DNA of 64,000 nucleotides, taken from contig NZ_CP040018.1 of NCBI RefSeq assembly GCF_005280255.1, positions 434,001-498,000 on the forward strand. The letters run 5' to 3'. The first letter of the stretch is position 1; the number at the start of each line of letters is the position of its first letter. A program made the translations under genes and the position numbers. The notes beneath the pieces are model-generated. The model made no database searches. It was not told the DNA's origin and was given only the letters and a program-made list of their open reading frames with translations. This stretch comes from Arthrobacter sp. 24S4-2. Its GTDB lineage: Bacteria; Actinomycetota; Actinomycetes; Actinomycetales; Micrococcaceae. Positions 54,271 through 63,023 of this stretch are shown one piece after another.

Positions 54271-55062
54271 GTGCCTGCGGCGGAAGCCCTCGCACCGGCC
54301 GGCACGCCCCCGGTGGAAGAAACCGGCAGATGGGCACAGGGGTCCCTGGGCGGGGATACGGAGGAGCTCTTCCTGCACGACGGCGGCTTTACTGGCGTTG
54401 ACGCTTTCTCAGATCTCTACGAACTGCATTGGGACGCCGGCGTTGCCTTCGCCTACAACCTGGTGCAGCACCACGCTAACGCCGAAGACCTGGTGTCCCA
54501 CTCGTTCGCCAAGATTCTCTCGGCCGTCAAGGCAGGGAATGGTCCGCGCGGCCCTTTCCGCCCCTACCTGTACCGAGCCATCCGGACCAGCGCAGTCGAT
54601 CACTGGAGGCGGAGCAGCTTCGAGCGTCCCACGGACATTGTCCCGGAGACTCGGGCCGAGGACCCGGGATTCGTTTGGGTCGAGGAATCGGAGGACCGGC
54701 AGCTGGCCGGGAAGGCTTTCGCGTCCATTCCGTCCCGGTGGCAGCACGTCCTGCAGCTCATCGACGTTCAGCAAATGCCCCCGCGGCAGGCAGCACCCAT
54801 CCTGGGCATCGAACCCAACGCCGTCTCCGCGCTGATCCGCCGCGCACGCCGCGGACTCCGCGAGGCCTACCTCATCGCGTCCCTCGGGGAAGCCCCGGAC
54901 CAGGACTGCGGGCCCTTCCTTACACTCCTGGCCCGCGAGGCCATGCAGAATGCATCCGCACGGGAACAGACGAAACTCAACCGGCACCTGCCCGGCTGCA
55001 AGGACTGCAGCCGGGCACTGGCCCGGCTCCGGGAAGCACACTCAAGCATGCGCCGTCTCTGA
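54271..55062 (+). CDS. ECF-like sigma factor fused to a zinc-binding anti-sigma-like domain (paralogue 3)
   Basis: 263 residues, the shortest of the three. Region 2: YELHWDAGVAFAYNLVQHHA and SHSFAKILSAVKAGNGPRG, PYLYRAIRTSAVDHWRRSSF. Region 4: FASIPSRWQHVLQLIDVQQM and NAVSALIRRARRGLREAYL. The end holds LNRHLPGCKDCSRALARL (H-x3-C-x2-C) with no membrane segment. Closest in sequence to paralogue 1. GTG start without a strong ribosome site; promoter copy E is 275 bases upstream. Confidence 0.82.
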   Translation: MPAAEALAPAGTPPVEETGRWAQGSLGGDTEELFLHDGGFTGVDAFSDLYELHWDAGVAFAYNLVQHHANAEDLVSHSFAKILSAVKAGNGPRGPFRPYLYRAIRTSAVDHWRRSSFERPTDIVPETRAEDPGFVWVEESEDRQLAGKAFASIPSRWQHVLQLIDVQQMPPRQAAPILGIEPNAVSALIRRARRGLREAYLIASLGEAPDQDCGPFLTLLAREAMQNASAREQTKLNRHLPGCKDCSRALARLREAHSSMRRL

Positions 55063-55105
55063 CAGCGGACGGAACTGCCTGCACACAGGACATGATCCGC
55101 CAGGC

Positions 55106-55133
55106 GCGTCACGATTCTCCTCCCGGCCAGTGA
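55106..55133 (+). promoter_or_regulatory. Two-block promoter-like signal, copy F
   Basis: GCGTCACGA (55106-55114), 15 bases, GTGA (55130-55133). Downstream lie a possible 46-residue frame (ATG 55135 to 55275) and the decayed YhcG-like gene; neither is a sure target. Confidence 0.6.
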
Positions 55134-55403
55134 TATGGACGTTCGTGATGCCGGCGGCAATGGGTACCTGGATCTCAGGGAGGCCGCCGTAGCGTGTCAC
55201 GGGCCCGTGTACCGCCCAACGGACTCTTCTATCTGGGCAGGCCACGGGCAGCGCGTCCGGCACCTTCGTGCATGAGGATGCCGGACGCGCACTCACTGAC
55301 CCGCGTCTTAGCCACCCGGGAAAAACGAAGTCCGTACCGGGGGGACAGCGCCAAATGATCGACCACTACCAGGCTGTGTTCCTGGGCGCCGATCCTTGCA
55401 TCT

Positions 55404-55636
55404 GTGACGGATCAAGTGCGCTCGGCGCAGCATCGCGTCCAGCGCGTCCAGCGCGTGGTCAATGCGGCCCATGCTGGAGCTGCACTGGGGGATCGGACGA
55501 ACCATTCTCGATCGGCATTTCCCAACATGAGGGGTTCTCGCGCCGCAACCTGTTCTACATGCGGGCCTTCGCCGCTGCATGGGACTGGCCGGAGGCAATT
55601 GTGCAAAGCTGCTTTGCACAATTACCTCCGGCCAGG
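55404..55636 (+). pseudogene. Remnant of a YhcG/DUF1016 N-terminal domain
   Basis: Pieces in different frames read VTDQVRSAQHRVQRV, then MLELHWGIGRTILDR, FPNMRG and FSRRNLFYMRAFAAAWDWPEAIVQ, a recognisable DUF1016 N-terminal domain (family cores LHWGIGRTILDR, RRNLFYMRAFAAAW). The C-terminal PDDEXK-nuclease half is missing and several indels separate the pieces. The remnant ends in the 47-base inverted repeat at 55587-55633. Confidence 0.65.
55587..55633. repeat. 47-base near-perfect inverted repeat
   Basis: A 22-base arm (55587-55608, starting GGCCGGAGGCAATTG) and its complement (55612-55633) differ at one position and are separated by 3 bases. Transcribed, it would form a very stable hairpin. 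It coincides with the point where DUF1016 homology stops, as if the gene end had been folded back and copied. Confidence 0.85.
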
Positions 55637-55775
55637 CATCGATTAACCGTTTCTGGCGCTTCGACTTCCGTACCGCTTGGCTGCACGCTGCGACGGCGGC
55701 CACGACGAACAGCACCCAGATGATGCACAGCACGATTTTCAAGACGTCCCCCAATTCCAGTCATCAAGCAGTATG

Positions 55776-55898
55776 TCAGCGCACCCCCGCACGGCCGGAC
55801 AGCCTTCGCGGATCCGGGTAGAGGACCGGAAGACACAGTGTGCAGAGTACGGCGCCGGTCGGGTGTAGCTCCCCGGGATGGCCGCACACGTTGCACAT
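55776..55898 (-). CDS. 40-residue zinc-ribbon-like micro-protein
   Basis: Starts MCNVCGHPGELHPTGAVLC and continues TLCLPVLYPDPRR: two CxxC pairs 16 residues apart, the layout of a minimal zinc ribbon. No family recognised. It lies 39 bases downstream of the KOW-like gene on the same strand and could share promoter copy L. Confidence 0.5.
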   Translation of the reverse strand: MCNVCGHPGELHPTGAVLCTLCLPVLYPDPRRLSGRAGVR

Positions 55899-55937
55899 GG
55901 ATGAGACGGTGTAGTCAGAACTGAGGGCACAAGCCAC

Positions 55938-56231
55938 TTATCCATAGGGCACCAACGCCACCGGGTCGCCCTCTGTGACGAAGATGCGTCCCATCCCGGA
56001 GTCCAGCAAAATCCAGAGCGTCTTCCCGTCCGGCGTCCGTTCATGGACGATTCCGGTGCGGCTGTAGGTCCCGTTGTGGATCACTTCGATGCGATCGCCC
56101 GGCTGGAAAACTCGCCATAATCGAGCCTGCCCTGTCGGCGTCACGGGCTCGTCGTAGAGGCGCCTGCGGGCAGCAGGTCTATTCTTCGCTGGTGCTTTCC
56201 GGCCCTTCAGGAAGTGGCTTTTGACGATCAT
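55938..56231 (-). CDS. KOW/SH3-like small basic protein
   Basis: 97 residues. A basic start (KSHFLKGRKAPAKNRPAARRR) precedes a beta-rich KOW-like domain: FQPGDRIEVIHNGTYSRTG and TLWILLDSGMGRIFVTEGD. Such folds bind nucleic acid or protein. ATG 56231 follows GGAGGACCCCC. Promoter copy L lies about 100 bases upstream on the same strand. Confidence 0.65.
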   Translation of the reverse strand: MIVKSHFLKGRKAPAKNRPAARRRLYDEPVTPTGQARLWRVFQPGDRIEVIHNGTYSRTGIVHERTPDGKTLWILLDSGMGRIFVTEGDPVALVPYG

Positions 56232-56332
56232 GGGGGTCCTCCAACTGTGAATCATCGGGTCAAATGACGAGCCCGGAGGACTGCCTTGAGCAGCTGCATC
56301 CGTTGCCTTCTCCTTGGGCGGGGTCAGCGACC

Positions 56333-56360
56333 TTACCGGCGCAGGAAGATTTCGTGACGC
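56333..56360 (-). promoter_or_regulatory. Two-block promoter-like signal, copy L
   Basis: Minus strand: GCGTCACGA (56360-56352), 15 bases, GTAA (56336-56333), about 100 bases before the KOW-like gene. Divergent partner of copy G. Confidence 0.7.
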
Positions 56361-56451
56361 GGCGCGGCACGATCTTTGGGGAATCCGATGCCGCCCATTG
56401 TGAGGCGCAGCGGTGGGGGAGGGGCATTTTCGATATCCACTCTGCGTCCGC

Positions 56452-56479
56452 GCGTCACGATTCCGCGTAGCGCTCGTAA
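56452..56479 (+). promoter_or_regulatory. Two-block promoter-like signal, copy G
   Basis: GCGTCACGA (56452-56460), 15 bases, GTAA (56476-56479). The next convincing gene on this strand begins at 56749; the 270 bases between hold no sure gene. Confidence 0.65.
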
Positions 56480-56748
56480 GGTAGGTGTCCGATTGGAATC
56501 CGGCACTTGGAATCGTTCCCCAAGTAACGAGTACAAGGGTCCGCCGATTCAGCCCCGGACCGTGGGCCACGCGCATTCACCCCCGTGGAGCGTGGAACAC
56601 GAGTGTCATCCGCTTGAGACCCGGAGAGGCACTGTGGCCGGCCGTGCCCAGACCCAACAAACCGGCCGGTCACAACCCAACCCTCACCGCTTAAGGTCCT
56701 CTGCCACTCCTTGAGCGCGTCCTTTTGCAAACGACCGGAGGAGAGAAC

Positions 56749-57063
56749 ATGCCGAGCGCTATCAACAGGACCGTGCCGGGAAGCCTGCTCACACCCGAGA
56801 GCGTCGAGGTCCAGGTTCTACTCATGTTTGCCGTGGGCGCCATCGTTGTTGTGTGTCTTCTGGGTGGGGTCCTCCTCATTCTGCTGATGGGGCCGTTGAT
56901 CGCGGTCGCGGCAGCGCGTCGAAAACGGAAAGGAAAATGGGCAATGCAACCGACCAGCAGCCAACAGTGCGCTCTCTGCCCGATCGTCACGAAAAGCTTC
57001 CGAGACCGTCTAACGCTCAGTACAGAGACCTTGGCCGGATCGCCCCGCATGGAGCGCGGATGA
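56749..57063 (+). CDS. Small single-pass membrane protein
   Basis: 104 residues. After SAINRTVPGSLLTPESVEVQ comes one long hydrophobic segment (VLLMFAVGAIVVVCLLGGV and onward, about residues 26-57), then AAARRKRKGKW, a positive-inside stop-transfer, and a polar tail with a CALC pair. GGAGGAGAGA precedes the ATG. No family recognised. Probably expressed from copy G. Confidence 0.65.
   Translation: MPSAINRTVPGSLLTPESVEVQVLLMFAVGAIVVVCLLGGVLLILLMGPLIAVAAARRKRKGKWAMQPTSSQQCALCPIVTKSFRDRLTLSTETLAGSPRMERG
56984..57012 (+). promoter_or_regulatory. Two-block promoter-like signal, variant copy H
   Basis: TCGTCACGA (56984-56992), 15 bases, then GTCTAA (57008-57013) instead of GTAA. It lies inside the end of the preceding gene, 90 bases before the 57102 gene. 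Chance similarity is possible. Confidence 0.4.
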
Positions 57064-57101
57064 ATCGGAACCGGCCTTCACGGAACAGAAAGGACACTGC
57101 C

Positions 57102-57581
57102 ATGCGGACTCAAGGATCTCCGAGCCCTACATACGAGCTACCCTCCGGCATGAAGGCCAGGGCAGACGTTCTGCCGGCACCGGGAGATGATCTCCTGGAA
57201 CTGCCCGGCGCCAGTGACTTCCGCCCCGACAAGAAACTGATCGCCAGAATTCTCGCAAACAATCACGGGGATTATATGAGCCTTAGCCTCTTCAGCTGCC
57301 TCGTCCACGGCCCGGCACCAACAGCGCAAAAAAACCATCTTGTTCTGCTGTACCTCGCGCATCTGCTCGCCGAGGGTTACGTCACCATCGGTGACGTTTA
57401 CGACAACGAATTCCTTTCCTGGAATTGCGGTGTCGCTGAGGCTGTGTCCTGGGTGTCCGTGCAATTGCCCGACGGGAATCCTGACTTCATCTGCGCAAAG
57501 CAGCAAGCATGGCTGAACAACACCCCCCGCGGCAATGACATAGCGCTCACCGCCAAGAGGCGCAGGAGAGTAGCAGCCTGA
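57102..57581 (+). CDS. Hypothetical 159-residue protein
   Basis: No family recognised. RPDKKLIARILANNHGDYMSL, LVLLYLAHLLAEGYVTIGDVY and NEFLSWNCGVAEAVSWVSV suggest a helical, perhaps winged-helix-like body; the end is basic (TAKRRRRVAA). The ATG at 57102 has AAAGGA upstream; the frame runs further left without support. It follows the small membrane protein by 38 bases and may be in its operon. Confidence 0.6.
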   Translation: MRTQGSPSPTYELPSGMKARADVLPAPGDDLLELPGASDFRPDKKLIARILANNHGDYMSLSLFSCLVHGPAPTAQKNHLVLLYLAHLLAEGYVTIGDVYDNEFLSWNCGVAEAVSWVSVQLPDGNPDFICAKQQAWLNNTPRGNDIALTAKRRRRVAA

Positions 57582-57669
57582 CTCAACGCTTTATCGTGTT
57601 CAACCCAAACTTTGCCCTGATAAATCCTCTGATGAGACCCATACCTCCCCGTGATGAAGGACCACAGCC

Positions 57670-57804
57670 GTGAATACCTACTACAAGAACCTGCCCAACT
57701 CCGGGGACTTCGTCCCTGCCGCAACCACGCCACAGTCACGGATCCGTATGCTGGCTGGCCGCCTTCGTCTCATCGTTACTCTGCTGACCACTCGCCGCGC
57801 GTGA
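57670..57804 (+). CDS. Putative 44-residue basic peptide
   Basis: GTG start after AAGGACC; reads MNTYYKNLPNSGDFVPAATT then RIRMLAGRLRLIVTLLTTRRA, an amphipathic basic helix. No family recognised. Support is the ribosome site and composition only. Confidence 0.35.
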   Translation: MNTYYKNLPNSGDFVPAATTPQSRIRMLAGRLRLIVTLLTTRRA

Positions 57805-57879
57805 TCCGCGATTTTGCAGCGTCTCCGTGTTTCTCTGTGTGACAGCCATGTGACAGCCCTGAAAATGCTATGAATTCCC

Positions 57880-57907
57880 GCGTCACGATTTTCGGGTAGT
57901 CACGTAT
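57880..57907 (+). promoter_or_regulatory. Two-block promoter-like signal, copy I
   Basis: GCGTCACGA (57880-57888), 15 bases, GTAT (57904-57907), 133 bases before the giant surface protein. Confidence 0.65.
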
Positions 57908-58040
57908 ACAGGGTGGTTGGGGCGGCTGGTTCTCCCCTTCCTGCCCCTCCTTGGGTTGCCGAACACAGTTCGACGCATCTCCAAGATCGGTTAATGCCGA
58001 TGGGATTGATGGGGGTATCGGTCTCAAGCAGGAGATGAGT

Positions 58041-61000
58041 ATGTGGAATTTCACTGCCCGGCATGGTTCGCCACCGGGCTCTTCAAAGCAACGTCTACTT
58101 TCCCTGATGTTCGCAGCCGGCAAGGGGAAGCGCCGGAATGTGACCCGTCCGTATCCGGGGGGTTTCCGTAAGTCACTCGTGACGCTGCTTGCGGTGGTCG
58201 GACTGCTCACCGGCACGCTGGCATCGGGCATCGCTCCGGCTTTCGCTGCACCTGTCAGTGAGATCACCGGCGGCTGGGCAGCCAACACACCCACGACGGT
58301 AGCCTCCGGTGACCTGGTGACGTCCGAGTGGCATGTGAACATCAACGACAATGCCGCGGCACCCTCCAACGCACCGGTAGACAACGTCACTGCCACCTTG
58401 GTCGCGCAGGGCGGGGTTTTCAAGACCATCCCGGATATCTGCAAGACAACCGGCGTTGACCCGCCCTCCAGCATCTCTGCTGACGGCAAGACCCTGGTCT
58501 GTAACCTGGGCACCCAGAACATGGGCACCGCAACTGTAATCCAGGCACCGATCCAGGTGAAGGGAAACACCGGCGACAAGGTTTCGGTAACGGGCACGAT
58601 CGACGGGAAGACAGCGACCACACCGCAGCTGAACATCCTGAACAAGTTCGGGATGGACATGCTCTGGGGCCAGCCGAGCCCAGCCACGACCTACGGCGCG
58701 GGCGTCGTTGATATTGATTATGAGTGGACGCTGAACCTGAACACCGGTTCACCGGCGGGTCCCAATTCGGTGTCTTACGACCTGACCATCGCCGCGGCCA
58801 ACGGTTCAACGGTGACGGTTGCTCCGGATGCGTGTGCCCCCTTTACTACTGGCGGCGCGGATGGACACCCGTGGTCTGGCGGGACGCACCCGGCTGACCA
58901 GATGGCTCCGTTTGTGCAGTCCTGTACTTTTGTGCCGTTGGGCGGCAACCAGTTCCGCCTCACCCTGACCGGGATCGATTACTCCGGTGCGGCGCTGAAC
59001 CCGACCAAGGACTCAACCAACACCGCGCTTGCCCCGGGCACAACCGCCGTGGCCAGCGGCTCGATCTGGGTCCGGGTTGCCACAGCCACCGCCACGGGAG
59101 TCAGCCTGAACTCCTCAGCGCCCACCTACACGGCACCCACGGGTGAAACATCCGTGGACGATGCCAGCAACAATAAGTCAGACAAAAACATCTACTTCTT
59201 CGGTGAATTCGCCAATCAATGGAACCGGGCATTCACCGGAAGCGGCGGCGTCGGCTGGGACGACACCTACCGCGTAGCCCCGGGAACCACGGTAATGGCC
59301 GCACCCGTAGTCGGCCTGGGTGTCTTGGATAAAGGCCAGGACCCGGCGGCAAAGTACGGTATGTGCACGGTTCTTGACTCCCGCTACGCGACGTTCACCA
59401 ACGTTTCATACGGTGGAGAAGGCGTCACGCCCGCAGAGACGGCATCCGTCGTTTACGAGTACTATGTCGGTCTTGACCCCTTGGTCAACTCCAACAGCCC
59501 GTTGTACAACCCGAACGCGTTTGACTGTGGCGCCGGCGGTGCTGATGTTGGGGCGCTCGGATGGACAACTGTTCGTCCTGCTGACTTGAGCACCATCAAG
59601 GCTGTCAGGGCCCAGATCCCGTTCGGTGCGCTAAGCGATACATCGAACAGCGGCATGTTCGTCACGCAGAACATCAAGCCGACCACGGACCCCAACACGG
59701 ATGTCTGGACGTTCTCCTCGTACCGTAAGGGCGGCGCCTGGATCAACCCCCAGCGCGACTCGGATGCAACTCAAGCCAGCAGGGTCACACTCACACCAAG
59801 CGCACGGTACCTGTACACGACAGGCGCCAGGGACATCCTGCGGACTGTGGGGCTGACGCCCTCGGTGACGAAGTCTGTTGACCGGACCACAGTGCGCCCC
59901 GGTGTGCCTGCGGTCTACACCCTGGACTACCAGGCCACCGGCAAGACCGCCACCAACACCACTGATGGATTTACCCTTGTGGACACACTGCCTGCCGGGA
60001 TGACGTATGTTCCCGGTTCTGCCTCACCCGAGCCGGTCATCACCACCGGTGCGTCAGGAAATCAGGTCCTGACCTGGACACTGAACGGTGTTCCGGTCAA
60101 CGCACCGCAGACGCTCACGTACCAGGCGGTTCCGGACGCCAGCGTAACGCCGGGCTCTACTCTGGAGAACTCCGTTGTCTCGTCCGTGGGTGGGCGGAGT
60201 TCGGCCCCGTCCACAGCCCAGGTCACGGTGTCTACGAATGGTTACACGACGATCGGGAAGACCGCCGATGAGGCGTTCATTCCGAACGTGAACGGTGACG
60301 GGAAGGGTGCAGGTTCCTGGACGGTCACGCTGAAGTCCTTTGACCCGGTCGCGCAGGCTTTCACGGACACCATCGACATCCTGCCCTACATGGGTGACGG
60401 GCGCGGTACGTCCTACTCGGGTTCCTACTCCCTGACCTCAGTCACGGCACCGGGATCCACGGTGTACTACACGACTGCTGACCCGGCGTCGCTCTCGGAT
60501 GATCCCGGTGCAGCTGCGAACGGTTCGGCTGGCAGCGTCACCGGGAACACCGTGGGCTGGACCACGACCAAACCCGCGAACGCGACCGCCGTGCGTGTCA
60601 TCGGCGGGGCCCTCGCACCGGGCGGCACGCAGGCGTTCACCGTGGCGATTGGCACGGACGGCGCCAAGGGCGGGGATGTGCTGGTCAACCGGGCCGACGG
60701 CCGTGACGGCCACACGCAGTTGATCATGCGGACCTCAGCACCGATCACGGTGGCGAACTTCTACTCGGCCTCACTGAAGAAGTACGTTCAGGACAAGGCC
60801 GGCACCTGGCACGACGCCAACACCGTTGAGGACTACCCCACATACCGGATCGGGGACACCGTTCCCTACCGGATCGTGGTCACCAACACCGGCCAGGGCA
60901 CCCTGACGAACATCGTCGTCTCCGATGACAAGTTCCCGACGGAGGGCGGATTCACCATCCCGAGCCTCGCTCCGGGCGCTTCGCAGACCCACGAGTACAC

Positions 61001-62089
61001 CGCCACCCTGGCGAATGAGGGCCCTACAACCCGGATCAACACGGCGTCAGCCCGTGCCGACACGCCCCCCGATTCGAACATCCCCCCGCCCATCCCCCCG
61101 GACCCGGGCGGTATCGAGGTTGCGAACTACACCACAGCGAAGACCTCGAACCCGGCATCGGGCACCGCGGTCAAAGCCGGGGACACGATCAAATACACCG
61201 TGACCGTGACCCAGCAGGGCACCGCACCCGCGAACGCGGTATTCACCGATGCCCTGGCGGGTGTGAGCGATGATGCCGTATACAACGGTGATCTGGCAGC
61301 CGATATCGGCACCGCGACACTGACGGACGGGGTCATCTCCTGGTCCGGCACGGTACCGGTCGGCGGAAAAGCCACCGTGACGTACTCGGTCAAGGTCAAG
61401 GACACCGCTAAAGCTACAGCCGACGGCGCGAACCTCCTGATCGATAACAGCGTCAGCAGCCCCGGCTGCGTCGTCCAGGACGGGAAAACCCCGGACTGCA
61501 CGACACACCACGACGTGGGCGGGTTCACGAAGTCCAAGACTTCGAACCCGGCACCGGGCACCGCAGTCAAGCCCGGGGACAAGATCACCTACACCGTTGT
61601 CGCGTCCCAGACCGGCCCCGGCGCCTTTGCCGGCGCCGTGATCACCGATGACCTGACCGACGTCCTGGACGACGCCACCTACAACGGTGACGCCACCGCA
61701 ACCGCCGGAACAGTATCGGTCAAGGGCAACACCCTGACCTGGACCAGTGACCTGGCCGTAGGCCAGGTTGTGACCATCAAGTACTCGGTCACGGCCAAGC
61801 CGATCGCGGAACGGGGCAACGGCACGATCGCCAACGTCCTGCCCCCCACCCCCGGTGGCGGGGTCTGTGTTCCCGCAGCGGACCAGAACCCCGACTGCAA
61901 AACCAGTCACACCCTGGTCCCCCGGGAGCACCACTCGCCAACACTGGAGGACCGCTCGCCAACACTGGAGGACCGCTCGCCTACACCGGAGCGAACGGCG
62001 TGACCGGCTTCCTCGTGCTGGGCCTGGTGCTGCTTATCGGTGGAGCGGGAGCCCTGTTCCTGCGACGCCGTACACGCGCAGACGGGTAA
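58041..62089 (+). CDS. Giant LAxTG wall-anchored surface protein with DUF11-type repeats, one frame break
   Basis: About 1,349 residues when joined. Signal peptide with basic start (about 30-70, ending FAAPVSE), a large N-terminal region rich in Thr/Ser/Gly, a DUF11-like module (about 610-725; PAVYTLDYQATGK, FTLVDTLPAGMTYVPGS), another near 920-1010 (VPYRIVVTNTGQGTLTNIVV), and two 125-residue tandem modules opening KTSNPASGTAVKAGDTIKYT and KTSNPAPGTAVKPGDKITYT. One base is missing in CCCCC at 61919-61923; restored, LVPPGA leads into PLANTGGPLANTGGPLAYTG, a membrane segment and RRRTRADG. Class E sortases use LAxTG. ATG 58041 is 6 bases after GGAG. Promoter copy I precedes it. Confidence 0.82.
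61934..61988 (+). repeat. 21-bp tandem repeat triplicating the sortase motif
   Basis: A 21-bp unit starting CTCGCCAACACTGGA occurs at 61934-61954 and 61955-61975, with a partial variant third copy from 61976 (CTCGCCTACACCGGA). In the restored frame each encodes LA(N/Y)TGxx, so the sorting signal is present three times. Confidence 0.85.
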
Positions 62090-62126
62090 CTGACAACACC
62101 GACCGGCTGAATCGCAGCCGGAGGTA

Positions 62127-62171
62127 AAAGGGCCTTCGTGCCCCGCCACAAGCGGGGCACGAAGGCCCTTT
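62127..62171 (+). terminator. Strong terminator after the surface protein gene
   Basis: A perfect 19-bp stem (62127-62145 and 62153-62171, arm AAAGGGCCTTCGTGCCCCG) with a 7-base loop; the A/T ends of the stem allow it to work in both directions. Confidence 0.92.
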
Positions 62172-62371
62172 GTCGTTTCCGTGGGTTGGATGCATCGCCC
62201 GGAGTCTTTGGCTTCGGCGATCCATGGCCTGCTCAGCCCATTCAACAATCCTTGGTGTGAACCTATCGGCGGGAAACAGCGCAGTATCACCCTGGGTAAA
62301 TCAACTTTTCAAGTTGAAGGTCGTCGCGCATAAAAGGGAAGAGTGCGCTGCGTCTAATGCCGGCTCTTTCC

Positions 62372-62400
62372 GCGTCACGATTCGATGAAACGGAGTCTAA
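62372..62400 (+). promoter_or_regulatory. Two-block promoter-like signal, variant copy J
   Basis: GCGTCACGA (62372-62380), 15 bases, TCTAA (62396-62400); the second block reads GTCTAA if one base earlier. 75 bases before lsr2. Confidence 0.55.
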
Positions 62401-62474
62401 TATTTGTGCCCGTTAGAAAGCGCGCACATTGGGCCAGGAATGGTCCCGAAAGAATCCATGAGCGGAGAGTTTGA

Positions 62475-62792
62475 ATGGCACGGCGAGTCGAAACGGTATT
62501 GATCGATGATTTGGATGGCAGCACCGCGGACCACAACATCAGGTTCGGACTGGATGGAACAGAATACGAGATTGACCTCACGGAGGCGAATGCCGCCGAA
62601 CTGAGGGGTTCCCTCTCACGTTTCATCGCAGCTTCCCGAAAGACCAGGACACCTGCCGGTAAGGGGACGCGGCGCACCGGACGTTCCGCCACCATCCGCG
62701 CCTGGGCCCGCGATAACGGATTTAAGGTCAGCGGCCGCGGTGCGATTCAGTCCAGCCTCGTCGACGCCTATGAGCAGGCTCAAAGTCGCTGA
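62475..62792 (+). CDS. lsr2: Lsr2-family nucleoid protein (H-NS-like silencer)
   Basis: 105 residues. N-terminal dimerisation domain (VETVLIDDLDGSTADHNIRF, YEIDLTEANAAELR) and a C-terminal AT-hook-like DNA-binding domain with IRAWARDNGFKVSGRG, where the RGR-like loop enters the minor groove of AT-rich DNA. Lsr2 silences foreign AT-rich genes and shapes the chromosome. Promoter copy J lies upstream and a terminator follows, so it is a single-gene unit. Whether this is the main chromosomal lsr2 or an island copy cannot be told here. Confidence 0.9.
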   Translation: MARRVETVLIDDLDGSTADHNIRFGLDGTEYEIDLTEANAAELRGSLSRFIAASRKTRTPAGKGTRRTGRSATIRAWARDNGFKVSGRGAIQSSLVDAYEQAQSR

Positions 62793-62842
62793 ACCATTTG
62801 CGTTGCCGGGTGCGGGGTGACAGGTCCCCTGGACATTAACAG

Positions 62843-62881
62843 AGAAGCCAGAGAGTTCAAGACTCTTTGGCTTCTTTTTTT
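62843..62881 (+). terminator. Terminator after lsr2
   Basis: AGAAGCCAGAGAGT pairs with ACTCTTTGGCTTCT (one mismatch) around TCAAG, followed by TTTTTTT. Confidence 0.92.
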
Positions 62882-63023
62882 GTGCCGTGCAAATGCCTAC
62901 ATCAGGACGCCATGTTACGTCAAGCGAAAAGCGGCAGGATCTACACATATTTCCGGCGATGCGAAGATTTTGAGACACGCCTTAAATCCACACCATAATG
63001 TCGGTAGTGGGTATCCGGTTAGC

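Noticed and set aside
55308..55754. A membrane-peptide-like frame on the minus strand (LKIVLCIIWVLFVVAAVAA)
   Set aside because: The hydrophobic start is tempting, but the rest is antisense to the YhcG remnant and the 47-base palindrome makes the DUF1016-like text appear on both strands. Left unannotated.
58160..58190. GCGTCACGA on the minus strand inside the surface protein gene
   Set aside because: No GTAA at the right spacing and inside coding sequence; counted as chance.
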